Source of the DNA: Flavobacteriales bacterium | Lineage (GTDB): Bacteria; Bacteroidota; Bacteroidia; Flavobacteriales; BACL11 | Length of the DNA stretch: 8,952 bases | Assembly (NCBI GenBank): GCA_018675825.1 | Contig: JABGXK010000265.1 | Location: 1 to 8,952 of the forward strand | Direction of reading: 5' to 3' | In this document: positions 1 through 7,300 of the stretch, piece by piece | Layout: each line of letters starts with the position of its first letter | Numbering within the stretch: the stretch's first letter is position 1 | The notes under the pieces: model-generated | Databases searched by the model: none | What the model saw: only the letters and a program-made list of their open reading frames with translations | What the model was told of the DNA's origin: nothing | Program-made: the position numbers and the translations under genes

Positions 1-152
1 AAAATTGATATTCCTAAAAAAAAGTAATTATTAAATATTAAGCTTGTCCAAGCAGCATGAGTATCATTATAAAATGCATATACAATAGAAATAAATCCAA
101 TCACTATTAAAATGATTGATAATATATTAGTAGATTTTGAAATTTTATACAT
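1..152 (-). CDS. actF: ActF, NrfD-like membrane subunit of alternative complex III (5' part only)
   Basis: Only the first 50 codons are present; the gene runs off the left edge of the window. The ATG at 152-150 begins MYKISKSTNILSI, followed by a hydrophobic helix (about residues 9-28) and then a polar turn containing HAAWTSLIFNNYFFLG. The NNYFFLG stretch resembles the start of the second helix in Bacteroidota ActF proteins. ActF is an NrfD/PsrC-family integral membrane subunit related to ActC, and in ACIII it sits beside ActC in the membrane. The start lies 11 bases after the actE stop with an A/T-only spacer and no Shine-Dalgarno sequence, as is usual in this phylum. Position directly after actE gives the canonical A-to-F order and is the main support for the name; the visible sequence alone would be weak evidence. 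Confidence 0.82.
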   Translation of the reverse strand, partial: MYKISKSTNILSIILIVIGFISIVYAFYNDTHAAWTSLIFNNYFFLGISI

Positions 153-163
153 TTTTTAATAAT

Positions 164-751
164 TTATTCAGCACTATATTTTTGTAATTCTTGAACATAA
201 AGAACAATTTTCCATCTTTCTTCTTCACTTAACTGAGATGAATGGGGTCCCATAGCATTTAAACCATATGTGATAGCATGAAAAATATGGCCAGGCTTTA
301 ATTCACTCATAGGCAAATTAGCTCTTCTGAGTAATTTAGCTTCATTATAATGAGGAATAGCAGAATAAATTGGATGAGTGATAGATCCTCCTCCAGCACC
401 AAATTCACCATGACAATGCTTACAAAACATTGAATATAATTTCTTCCCATCATTAATATTGGCTTCAGTATTATCAATTGGATTTATAGCATTATTTCCG
501 GCATCTAAATAATCTGATAAAGTACCATCATAATAAAAAGTAGATAAATAATTTCTTGCAATCGTACCCTTAACTGGTTTTCTAGCATTCAAACTATCAC
601 TAAAAACTGAATTCTGTCCATAAGTTTCTAAAGATGGTGAACGATACATATTAGGCATGAATTCATATCCTGGTCCAGAATTTGAACAAGAAGAAACAAC
701 TAGAACCAAAACTAAAATAAATACTCTATTCATTTTCAATTTTTTTTTCAT
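164..751 (-). CDS. actE: ActE, mono-haem cytochrome c lipoprotein of alternative complex III
   Basis: This 195-residue protein is a periplasmic electron carrier of ACIII. It starts with a basic n-region and a hydrophobic core ending in the lipobox VSSC, so Cys22 should be lipidated and anchor the protein to the membrane. One haem-c motif, CKHCH, lies at residues 110-114, and Met167 in the YGLNAMGPH segment is the likely sixth haem ligand. The mature N-terminal region (about residues 28-90, including YEFMPNMYRSP) resembles the long arm ActE uses to contact neighbouring subunits. Two starts are possible: ATG at 751 overlaps actD by 26 bases, and ATG at 733 (Met7) overlaps it by 8 bases. Both leave an intact lipoprotein signal, and the longer form is listed. 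The gene sits between actD and actF in the standard order. Confidence 0.93.
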   Translation of the reverse strand: MKKKLKMNRVFILVLVLVVSSCSNSGPGYEFMPNMYRSPSLETYGQNSVFSDSLNARKPVKGTIARNYLSTFYYDGTLSDYLDAGNNAINPIDNTEANINDGKKLYSMFCKHCHGEFGAGGGSITHPIYSAIPHYNEAKLLRRANLPMSELKPGHIFHAITYGLNAMGPHSSQLSEEERWKIVLYVQELQKYSAE

Positions 752-1268
752 TAATTTCAGAAGCCCCTGTTGATGTGAGTAATTTTTTAATCTCTAAATC
801 ACTTCCTTCAATCTCCAATTCCATTAAAAATTTATCATCAGTAGTTCTTGGATCAGGACTTTTAGTTTTTGCTCCAGGATATAATCTATTTCTAAATAAA
901 TACGTTAAGGCCATTAAATGTCCAGCAAAAAGTACTGTACATTCAAACATGATTGGAACAAAAGATGGCATATTTTGATAGAAAGAAAAATTAGGTTTTC
1001 CTCCAATATTCATAGGCCAACTTTTCCCTACACCAGAGATCATAATATAATAAATCAATAATCCTCCAAAAGTAAGTCCTAAGCATCCATATATAAAAGC
1101 TGTTATAGCCATTCTTGTTTCTTTCAATCCTAATGCATGATCAAGACCATGAACAGGAAAGGGACTATAAACTTCTAAGATTTCAATATCCTTTGACCTA
1201 AGTTCTAAGACAGATTTTAATAACACTTCCTCATCATCAAAAATAGCATATAGTGTTTTTTTACTCAT
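726..1268 (-). CDS. actD: ActD, two-helix membrane subunit of alternative complex III (DUF3341)
   Basis: This 180-residue protein matches the DUF3341/ActD family in size, layout and position. The N-terminal cytoplasmic domain begins MSKKTLYAIFDDEEVLLKSV and carries the family-typical EVYSPFPVHGLD segment at about residues 32-43. Two predicted membrane helices follow (about 55-77 and 103-124), joined by a loop containing the WPMNIGGKP motif (84-92). The C-terminal tail has PDPRTTDDKFLMELE, which is also common in the family. It has no cysteine motif or haem site, so its role is structural within the ACIII membrane arm and it is not a redox carrier. The ATG at 1268-1266 overlaps the end of actC by 8 bases (ATGAGTAA on the coding strand), which suggests translational coupling. 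The last residues are charged and poorly conserved in appearance. Confidence 0.93.
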   Translation of the reverse strand: MSKKTLYAIFDDEEVLLKSVLELRSKDIEILEVYSPFPVHGLDHALGLKETRMAITAFIYGCLGLTFGGLLIYYIMISGVGKSWPMNIGGKPNFSFYQNMPSFVPIMFECTVLFAGHLMALTYLFRNRLYPGAKTKSPDPRTTDDKFLMELEIEGSDLEIKKLLTSTGASEINEKKIENE

Positions 1269-2646
1269 GGCTTTGTTTTTTAAATTCTGATCCTGAAGAT
1301 TTTAAGATTGATTTCAATTCAGCTTGGGCAACAACAGGAAATGTTCTGGCATACATTAAAAATAAAGTAAAGAAAAATCCTATTGTCCCAAGAAAAATTC
1401 CGATATCAACAAAAGAAGGCGAGAACATTGTCCATGAAGAAGGAAGGAAATCTCTATGCAAAGAAGTTACAATAATTACAAAACGCTCAAACCACATTCC
1501 AATATTTACAAATATAGATAGTATAAAAGTAGCAATAAATGATGTTCTAATTTTACGTATCCAATATAATTGAGGTATGATAACATTACATGACATCATT
1601 GCCACATACGCCCACCAATAAGGACCAGTTGCTCTATTTAAAAATGCATACTGCTCAAACTCCACACCAGAATACCAAGCCATAAAAAGCTCAGTAATAT
1701 ATGCTGTACCAACTAAAGAGCCTGTAAATAGAATTATAATATTCATATACTCAATATGCTTAATTGTAATATAAGATTCCAAACTAACAACTTTTCTCAT
1801 AATTATTAGTAGAGTTTCTACCATTGCAAATCCTGAAAAAAGTGCTCCTAAAACAAAATAAGGTGGGAAAATTGTTGTGTGCCATCCAGGTATTATTGAT
1901 GTTGCAAAATCCATACTTACAATTGAGTGTACAGAGAAAACTAATGGAGTTGCTAAACCTGCTAGAACCAAAGAAACTTCTTCAAATCTTTGCCAATGTT
2001 TTGCTCTCCCACTCCATCCAAAGGATAATAAGGTATATAATTTCTTTTTCATTGGACTAATTTTCTTACTCATCCTATCCCTAATCATTGCAAAATCAGG
2101 AATTAATCCAATATACCAAAATACAGTAGAAACGGTTAAATATGTAGAAATTGCAAAAACATACCAAAGAAGAGGAGAGTTAAAATTCTGCCATAGTGAA
2201 CCAAATTGATTTGGTATAGGAAAAACCCAATATGCAAGCCATGGTCTACCCATGTGTATTACAGGAAATAAACCTGCCTGAATTACTCCAAAAATTGTCA
2301 TTGCTTCTGCAGAGCGATTTATTGCCATTCTCCATTTTTGACGAAACAGCAAAAGGACGGCAGAAATTAATGTTCCAGCATGCCCAATTCCAATCCACCA
2401 AACAAAATTTGTAATATCCCAAGCCCAGTTAACTGTTTTATTTAAACCCCAAACACCAATACCAGTTCCTACAGTATAAGCCATACATCCAACGCCCCAT
2501 AAAAAAAGAATAACAGATAATATAAATAAAATCCACCAATATTTATTTGCTTTACCTTCTACAGGTCTAGCAATGTCTCTAGTGATATCATGGTAAGTTT
2601 TGTTACCAAGAATTAAGGGATCTCTAATCTCTGATTCTTTATGCAT
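1261..2646 (-). CDS. actC: ActC, NrfD/PsrC-like integral membrane subunit of alternative complex III
   Basis: This 461-residue polytopic protein belongs to the NrfD/PsrC family and forms the quinol-binding membrane subunit of ACIII. About ten hydrophobic helices are visible, near residues 37-57, 81-101, 113-131, 158-181, 226-248, 258-284, 301-323, 340-360, 368-390 and 414-434. Family-typical segments include WWIGIGHAGTLISAVL (83-98), GWHTTIFPPYFVLGALFSG (254-272) and FERFVIIVTSLHRDFLPSSW (386-405). The N-terminal tail (residues 1-36) and C-terminal tail are polar. By family knowledge, menaquinol is oxidised near the periplasmic side of this subunit and electrons pass to the Fe-S clusters of ActB. 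The start codon shares one base with the actB stop (TAATG), so the two are likely translationally coupled. Length is normal and no break is seen. Confidence 0.96.
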   Translation of the reverse strand: MHKESEIRDPLILGNKTYHDITRDIARPVEGKANKYWWILFILSVILFLWGVGCMAYTVGTGIGVWGLNKTVNWAWDITNFVWWIGIGHAGTLISAVLLLFRQKWRMAINRSAEAMTIFGVIQAGLFPVIHMGRPWLAYWVFPIPNQFGSLWQNFNSPLLWYVFAISTYLTVSTVFWYIGLIPDFAMIRDRMSKKISPMKKKLYTLLSFGWSGRAKHWQRFEEVSLVLAGLATPLVFSVHSIVSMDFATSIIPGWHTTIFPPYFVLGALFSGFAMVETLLIIMRKVVSLESYITIKHIEYMNIIILFTGSLVGTAYITELFMAWYSGVEFEQYAFLNRATGPYWWAYVAMMSCNVIIPQLYWIRKIRTSFIATFILSIFVNIGMWFERFVIIVTSLHRDFLPSSWTMFSPSFVDIGIFLGTIGFFFTLFLMYARTFPVVAQAELKSILKSSGSEFKKQSHE

Positions 2647-5600
2647 TACGCTTTATTTCTAATCTTAGTTTGAAAAAATACTGAAGGCTTTATATTTAAA
2701 TGATCTAATAAATCATATGCTCTTTCATCATTTCTTAAACGCCATACTTCACTCTCTTTGTTATTTGAATCTCCAAATACAATAGCATTTGTTGAACATG
2801 AAGATGCACATACTGTCTGTGCATCAGTATCTTTAATAGGTTGACCACTTTTCTTAGCATTTAGCTTAAGTTCTTGAATTTTTTGAATACACATACTACA
2901 CTTTTCAATAACTCCTCTTGATCTAACAACAACATCTGGATTCAGTACCATTTTACCATAATCATCATTCATATTAAAATCAAACTTATCATTATCTGAG
3001 TATTGAAACCAATTAAACCTTCTTACCTTATAAGGACAATTATTTGCACAATACCTTGTTCCAATACATCGATTATAGGTCATTTGATTCAGACCTTCAT
3101 TACTATGAGTGGTTGCAGCTACAGGACATACAGTCTCACATGGAGCGTGATTACAATGCATACACATGATAGGCTGGAAAACTACTTCAGGATTTTCTGA
3201 AGGCACTTCCATTTCACTAAACATATCTATAGCTGATTTCTTTTCTTTTGCTGAAAGTTCCTTAGTCATATCAGAAGAAAAATAACGATCAATTCGTATC
3301 CAGTGCATATCTCTACTCTTTCTGATCTCCTCTTTACCAACAACAGGTATATTATTCTCTGCCTGACAAGCTACTACACATTCTCCACAACCAATACAAG
3401 AAGTTAAATCAATGGATAGATTCCAAAAATGTCCTGTTTCTAAATCATGTTCTTCATAAAGAGAAACTTGATCAGAGGGTAATTTACCTTTATAAGTTTC
3501 ATAGGTTTCTCTGTGATTTCCTGAAGATGGATTCTTAATATACTCATTAAGTGTTGTTTCCTTAACAATATCTCTACCCATCATAGTATGATGAAGTTGA
3601 ATAGAAGCAAACTCATGTTCACCATCAACTTTAGTTAAGGTAACTGATTTAGCATCTAAAAAAGGATATGCATTAAATCCAACTTTATTACCGGCCTTAC
3701 CAGCTTTAGTTCTACCGTATCCAATTGCCATTCCAACAGTATCAGTAGCTTGTCCTGGGCTAATCATTACAGGAACATTTAATAACTCCATATCATTGTC
3801 TGAAGTTACGTTAACAATACTTCCATTTAAAGCTCCATTCGAAACATTTACATTAGATAATCCTAACTGCTCTGCTGTACTCAAAGATATAGTTAGATAA
3901 TTATCCCAACAAGCTCTTGTAATTGGATCTGGAAGTTCTTGAAGCCATGGGTTATTCGCTTGAAAACCATCACCTAAGGCTATAGTCTCATATATTTCAA
4001 GATCTATAGTTTCACTATTTGATTTACTTGATTTTATTAAAACTGACTGGTCAATAAATCTTTTTATATTAAGCTTTTTTTCATTTAAAGTAAAGTATCC
4101 ATCATGTAGGGACTTATGCCATTCGATACCTTTATTAATCCAAAAATCTTTAAGATATGTTAAATAATCTGATCTATCTGTCCATACTAAAAGACTCTCC
4201 TGAAATTGACGAGTATTAAATAAAGGAGAAATAGTTGGCTGCATTAATGAGTAATTACCATACTTAGGATTAGCATCTCCCCAGCTTTCTAAATTATGAT
4301 TATCTGGACACACATAATCCATCAAAGAGGATGTCTCATCGTTATATAGAGAAGTCGATATTTTTAATTTTACATTTTTTAAAGCGTCATTAAATTCAGT
4401 GGCTTTTGCAAGAGAATAAGATGGATTAACATTGTAGGTAATAATTGCCTCAATATTACCTGCTTTCATATCACTAAGTAAATTATCTAATTTATTTGTG
4501 TTTCCTTGCTTTAAATTAGAGGGGCTACTAATAGAGATTGTACTATTATAATTTCCTAACGTATGATTTATAGCATTAACAAGTAACTGAACATTTTTGT
4601 CATTACTATTACTAACAATGATAGATTTTGATGGATTAGCTTTCAAAGCTTTTACAATTTTTGAAAATTTACCATTTGTACATTGGTTTAATAAATTCTC
4701 ATCAAAGCTTTTCCCGTTCACAGCATCTAATAAGCTAGAGATTAAATATCCTTGCTCAGAAGGCTTTATTCTAATTCTTTCATCAGCATTTGCACCAGTA
4801 AGAGACATATTTGTCTCAAGCTGATAATGCTTTGACATCTTACCGGATTTTGGATTTCTTCCATTCACATAATCAGTAGAATACTCATTTTCCATCCAAT
4901 TTGCAAGAAAATCTGCTCCAAAAGAAACAATAACGTTTGCTTTATCAAAGCTATATGATGGTACTAATCTCACACCAAATGAATCCATATTTGCATCTAA
5001 AATCCCATCATAAGGGGTAGAATCAATCATAACATGTTCTACATTCTTATATTTTTTCGAGAAATCCTTAACTAATTTTTCAGTTGAAGGACTTATAATA
5101 GTAGAGGTGAGTAATGCAATTTTTCCATCAGTAACTGCTTCTAATTTTTCTTTTATTTCTAAATCTACAGTTTGCCAATCTGTTTCTTTACTATCTTTAA
5201 GAGGATACTTTAATCTTGCAGAATCATATAACGAAAGAACTGATGCTTGAATTCGAGAATTTGAGCATGTACCATTATTTTCAATCTTAATTGGTCTTCC
5301 CTCTCGAGTTTTTACTAATACACTTGCATAATCCCTTCCGTCATAAATAGTAGAAGCATAGTAATTTGCTACACCAGGTATTATCTCATCTGGTTTAACA
5401 AGATATGGAATAGATTTAACAACCGGTGTTTCACAAGCTGCTAAAGTAGCAGCAGCAGTACTAAAGCCTAAAAACTTTAAGAAATCTCTCCTACTACTAC
5501 TAGTACTAGAGAGATTCTTTTTATCGCCTAAAAACTCATCTACAGGTAATTCCTCAATAAACTCATTTTGAGCAAGTTTCTCAACTATTGGGTCATTGTT

Positions 5601-5651
5601 TAATTGAGCAAGCCCTTTCCAATATTTCTTAGTTGTTTTCATTTCACTCAT
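2646..5651 (-). CDS. actB: ActB, molybdopterin-oxidoreductase-like and Fe-S subunit of alternative complex III
   Basis: This is the large peripheral ACIII subunit, about 1001 residues from the chosen start. A twin-arginine motif, SRRDFLKF (Arg54-Arg55), precedes a hydrophobic stretch ending in lipobox LAAC (Cys73), so it should be exported folded by Tat and lipidated. The first half resembles molybdopterin oxidoreductases; in solved ACIII structures this half carries no Mo cofactor. The C-terminal half has four ferredoxin-type cysteine groups: 752/755/758/762, 830/833/838/842, 862/868/872 and 918/921/948/952. Fifteen cysteines fit three [4Fe-4S] clusters and one [3Fe-4S] cluster. The ATG at 5651 is preferred because the product begins MSEMKTTKKYWKGLAQLNNDP, like family members, and sits 7 bases after the actA stop. 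ATG 5642 is also possible, and ATG 5684 would overlap actA by 26 bases. B1 and B2 are fused, as is usual in Bacteroidota. Confidence 0.95.
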   Translation of the reverse strand: MSEMKTTKKYWKGLAQLNNDPIVEKLAQNEFIEELPVDEFLGDKKNLSSTSSSRRDFLKFLGFSTAAATLAACETPVVKSIPYLVKPDEIIPGVANYYASTIYDGRDYASVLVKTREGRPIKIENNGTCSNSRIQASVLSLYDSARLKYPLKDSKETDWQTVDLEIKEKLEAVTDGKIALLTSTIISPSTEKLVKDFSKKYKNVEHVMIDSTPYDGILDANMDSFGVRLVPSYSFDKANVIVSFGADFLANWMENEYSTDYVNGRNPKSGKMSKHYQLETNMSLTGANADERIRIKPSEQGYLISSLLDAVNGKSFDENLLNQCTNGKFSKIVKALKANPSKSIIVSNSNDKNVQLLVNAINHTLGNYNSTISISSPSNLKQGNTNKLDNLLSDMKAGNIEAIITYNVNPSYSLAKATEFNDALKNVKLKISTSLYNDETSSLMDYVCPDNHNLESWGDANPKYGNYSLMQPTISPLFNTRQFQESLLVWTDRSDYLTYLKDFWINKGIEWHKSLHDGYFTLNEKKLNIKRFIDQSVLIKSSKSNSETIDLEIYETIALGDGFQANNPWLQELPDPITRACWDNYLTISLSTAEQLGLSNVNVSNGALNGSIVNVTSDNDMELLNVPVMISPGQATDTVGMAIGYGRTKAGKAGNKVGFNAYPFLDAKSVTLTKVDGEHEFASIQLHHTMMGRDIVKETTLNEYIKNPSSGNHRETYETYKGKLPSDQVSLYEEHDLETGHFWNLSIDLTSCIGCGECVVACQAENNIPVVGKEEIRKSRDMHWIRIDRYFSSDMTKELSAKEKKSAIDMFSEMEVPSENPEVVFQPIMCMHCNHAPCETVCPVAATTHSNEGLNQMTYNRCIGTRYCANNCPYKVRRFNWFQYSDNDKFDFNMNDDYGKMVLNPDVVVRSRGVIEKCSMCIQKIQELKLNAKKSGQPIKDTDAQTVCASSCSTNAIVFGDSNNKESEVWRLRNDERAYDLLDHLNIKPSVFFQTKIRNKA
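5483..5516. repeat. Inverted repeat within the Tat-signal codons of actB
   Basis: The arms AATCTCTC (5483-5490) and GAGAGATT (5509-5516) are perfect 8-base complements separated by 18 bases. The spacer contains a 10-base palindrome, CTAGTACTAG (5500-5509), that touches the right arm. The region encodes the serine-rich stretch and the twin-arginine pair just ahead of the hydrophobic signal. The GC content of the arms makes this stronger than the AT-only repeats elsewhere in the window. It could fold in the mRNA, but it may simply reflect repeated AGT serine codons; no function can be assigned. Confidence 0.45.
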
Positions 5652-5658
5652 ACTTATA

Positions 5659-6894
5659 TTAATAATGGCATTTCGCACATTCAATACCTCCTATTTTATC
5701 CACTGTTATTTTTTCACCTTTATATTTTTCTTTTAACTGAGTATGGAGCTCAGTATAATATTCATTGCCTTCCATAGCAACTTCTGATGTTCTATGACAA
5801 TCTATACACCAACCCATTGTTAGCTCAGCATGCTGATAAACCACATCCATTTCTTCAATAGGACCATGACAAGTCTGACATTCAACTTTACCAGCAACAA
5901 CATGCTGAGAATGATTAAAGTATGATAAATCAGGTAAGTTATGGATTCGAACCCACTTAATCGGCTTTTGGTCATAGCCCTCTATATATGTTCGAGTATC
6001 AGGATCAAATCCTATAGCATCGTATATTTTAGAAATCTCTGAAGTACCAGTGATAGTGCCCTCATTTATATAAGTATGACAATTCATACATACATTTGCA
6101 GATGGGATTCCTGAATGTTTACTATTTCTAGCAGAGGAATGGCAATAATTACAATCAACTCCATTTTCTCCTGCATGTACTTTATGTGAAAATGCAATAG
6201 GTTGTTCAGGTTGATACTGAGAATAAACACCAATCCCCAGCATGCTGTCATAAGAAAACTTTAAAACAACGATTATGCATGCTACAGAAACAAAAACAAC
6301 ATTTCTATGCTCACTAATAAATAACTTAAATTGATTAAGAAGAGTTTCAGGAATTGTTTCTGTCTGCTGATCTAAACTCTCTTTTAGTTTATTTTTTAAA
6401 GATGTTAGTATATAAACTAAACATAGTAAAAATAAAGCAATAAACATTAGTTTAGTTGAGTTTGCAACACCTTCATCAGAAGCTAATACTAAGTCAGCGC
6501 TAGTAGCCTTAACTTGAATTGGAGGATTTTTAAGATATGCATAAAGAGCCTCAAAATCTTCGTCTTCAAAATAAAAAGATGTCATGGCCACCTTATTATA
6601 TTCTTCATAAATAGCAATTGCATCAGCATCTCCAGACGCAATAAAATCAGAAGAACTATTAATCCATTTTTTTAACCAGTCCTTTTTTCTTTTTTCTGTT
6701 ACACCTTCTAAACCAGGACCAATAAGAGAATTAGTACCTATACTATGACATGAAACGCAGTTAGTTTTGAAAATTTGCTCTCCTTTTTGAACAGCAAGAG
6801 AGTCTACAACATCTTGAGAGAAGATGTTTGTAAAAGATATTAAAACAATAACTAGTATTTGTAGTATAGTATTGTTATAAAAGAATTTCATCAT
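5659..6894 (-). CDS. actA: ActA, multihaem cytochrome c subunit of alternative complex III with N-terminal mono-haem domain
   Basis: This 411-residue protein begins with a signal peptide that probably ends near Ser26 (NIFS/Q). A compact mono-haem cytochrome c domain follows, with CVSCH at 46-50 and likely axial Met104. Two hydrophobic helices (about 147-166 and 198-215) flank a charged loop of about 30 residues, predicted to be cytoplasmic. The C-terminal penta-haem domain has CNYCH (248-252), CMNCH (269-273), CQTCH (339-343), CIDCH (363-367) and CAKCH (406-410), with only one residue after the last motif. The hairpin topology puts all six haems in the periplasm. By family knowledge, ActA passes electrons from the ActB Fe-S clusters toward ActE and the oxidase. 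ATG at 6894 and an adjacent ATG at 6891 are both possible starts. It is the first gene of the operon, 145 bases downstream of the NifU-like gene. Confidence 0.95.
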   Translation of the reverse strand: MMKFFYNNTILQILVIVLISFTNIFSQDVVDSLAVQKGEQIFKTNCVSCHSIGTNSLIGPGLEGVTEKRKKDWLKKWINSSSDFIASGDADAIAIYEEYNKVAMTSFYFEDEDFEALYAYLKNPPIQVKATSADLVLASDEGVANSTKLMFIALFLLCLVYILTSLKNKLKESLDQQTETIPETLLNQFKLFISEHRNVVFVSVACIIVVLKFSYDSMLGIGVYSQYQPEQPIAFSHKVHAGENGVDCNYCHSSARNSKHSGIPSANVCMNCHTYINEGTITGTSEISKIYDAIGFDPDTRTYIEGYDQKPIKWVRIHNLPDLSYFNHSQHVVAGKVECQTCHGPIEEMDVVYQHAELTMGWCIDCHRTSEVAMEGNEYYTELHTQLKEKYKGEKITVDKIGGIECAKCHY

Positions 6895-6916
6895 ATATCA
6901 TTCACCAATTTCAGCG

Positions 6917-6924
6917 CAAATTTA
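6917..6924 (-). promoter_or_regulatory. Candidate Bacteroidota -7 promoter element upstream of actA
   Basis: On the minus strand this reads TAAATTTG, a full match to the TAnnTTTG -7 consensus known for Bacteroidota housekeeping promoters. It lies 22 bases upstream of the actA ATG, in the only sizeable gap before the ACIII operon. No TTG box is seen at the usual 17-23 base distance; the nearest, within CATTGTTTTC, is 31 bases upstream. In DNA this rich in A and T, chance matches are common, so position is the main support. Confidence 0.35.
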
Positions 6925-6960
6925 AATTTTTTATCTAATACTTTTAAGTAGAAAACAATG

Positions 6961-6980
6961 AATTATAACAATTTATAATT
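6961..6980. repeat. Perfect AT-only inverted repeat upstream of actA
   Basis: AATTATAA and TTATAATT are exact 8-base complements around a 4-base spacer (CAAT). The repeat lies in the intergenic gap, about 66 bases before actA and 37 bases upstream of the candidate -7 box. It could be an operator or a weak hairpin. Such palindromes arise fairly often by chance in AT-rich spacers, and no known regulator site was recognised. Confidence 0.35.
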
Positions 6981-6999
6981 ATTCTAAATAACTAAAATT

Positions 7000-7038
7000 A
7001 AAAATAAAAAAAATTGATAATTTTTAAAGATTTAAAAA
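7000..7038 (-). terminator. Possible weak intrinsic terminator after the NifU-like gene
   Basis: Just past the stop codon at 7040, the minus strand reads TTTTTAAA-TC-TTTAAAAA (7038-7021), a perfect 8-base inverted repeat. It is followed by a T-rich run, AATTTTTTTTATTTTT, ending near 7000. The stem contains no G or C and the nominal loop is only two bases, so it would be a poor hairpin. The position and the T-run are right for termination between the Fe-S unit and the ACIII operon. Read-through into actA remains possible. Confidence 0.3.
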
Positions 7039-7039
7039 G

Positions 7040-7288
7040 CTATAATGAACTTATCTCAACAACTTGCTTAACTTTTGGAACAGCATTCTTAACTGCAATC
7101 TCAACTCCATTTTTAAGAGTCATCATACTGACATGACAAGTTTCGCAAGCACCTGATAACTTGACTTTTACAATATAATCATCAGTAACCTCGACCAAAC
7201 TAATATCTCCACCATCAGTTTGAAGATAAGGTCTTATTTCATCTAAAGCTCCTTCAATTTTATTAATAATTCGTTTACTTGTTATCAC
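7040..7288 (-). CDS. NifU C-terminal-domain (Nfu-type) Fe-S cluster protein
   Basis: This 82-residue protein is a stand-alone NifU C-terminal domain, a scaffold or carrier for [4Fe-4S] clusters in the cytoplasm. The family core is visible as IRPYLQTDGGDISLVEV (18-34), then GACETCHVSMMTLKNGVE (46-63), in which Cys48 and Cys51 are the CxxC cluster ligands. The start codon is GTG (7288-7286); between it and the mrp stop there are only four codons (AAA ATA AAA ATA), and none is a better start. It lies 12 bases after mrp and in the same frame, which implies cotranscription and a shared role in Fe-S delivery. CETCH looks like a haem-c motif, but there is no signal peptide and the fold is clearly NifU. 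Length is typical of short Bacteroidota Nfu proteins. Confidence 0.92.
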   Translation of the reverse strand: MITSKRIINKIEGALDEIRPYLQTDGGDISLVEVTDDYIVKVKLSGACETCHVSMMTLKNGVEIAVKNAVPKVKQVVEISSL

Positions 7289-7300
7289 TATTTTTATTTT

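Noticed and set aside
775..4824. Several plus-strand open frames (for example 1253-1573, 1877-2209, 4597-4824)
   Set aside because: They lie entirely opposite the ACIII genes, show no recognisable domains, and are low-complexity antisense shadows of AT-rich membrane or Fe-S proteins.
2646..5651. actB as a catalytic molybdoenzyme such as a formate dehydrogenase or polysulfide reductase
   Set aside because: The fused B1-B2 layout, Tat lipoprotein signal and flanking multihaem ActA, ActC, ActD and ActE genes identify ACIII, whose B1 half is not known to hold a Mo cofactor.
5652..5684. Upstream actB start at 5684
   Set aside because: It adds 11 residues that overlap the actA coding end. The family-like N terminus begins at the ATG at 5651, just after the actA stop.
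7133..7147. CETCH motif in the NifU-like protein as a haem-c site
   Set aside because: The protein has no signal peptide and the motif is the conserved NifU CxxC that happens to be followed by His.
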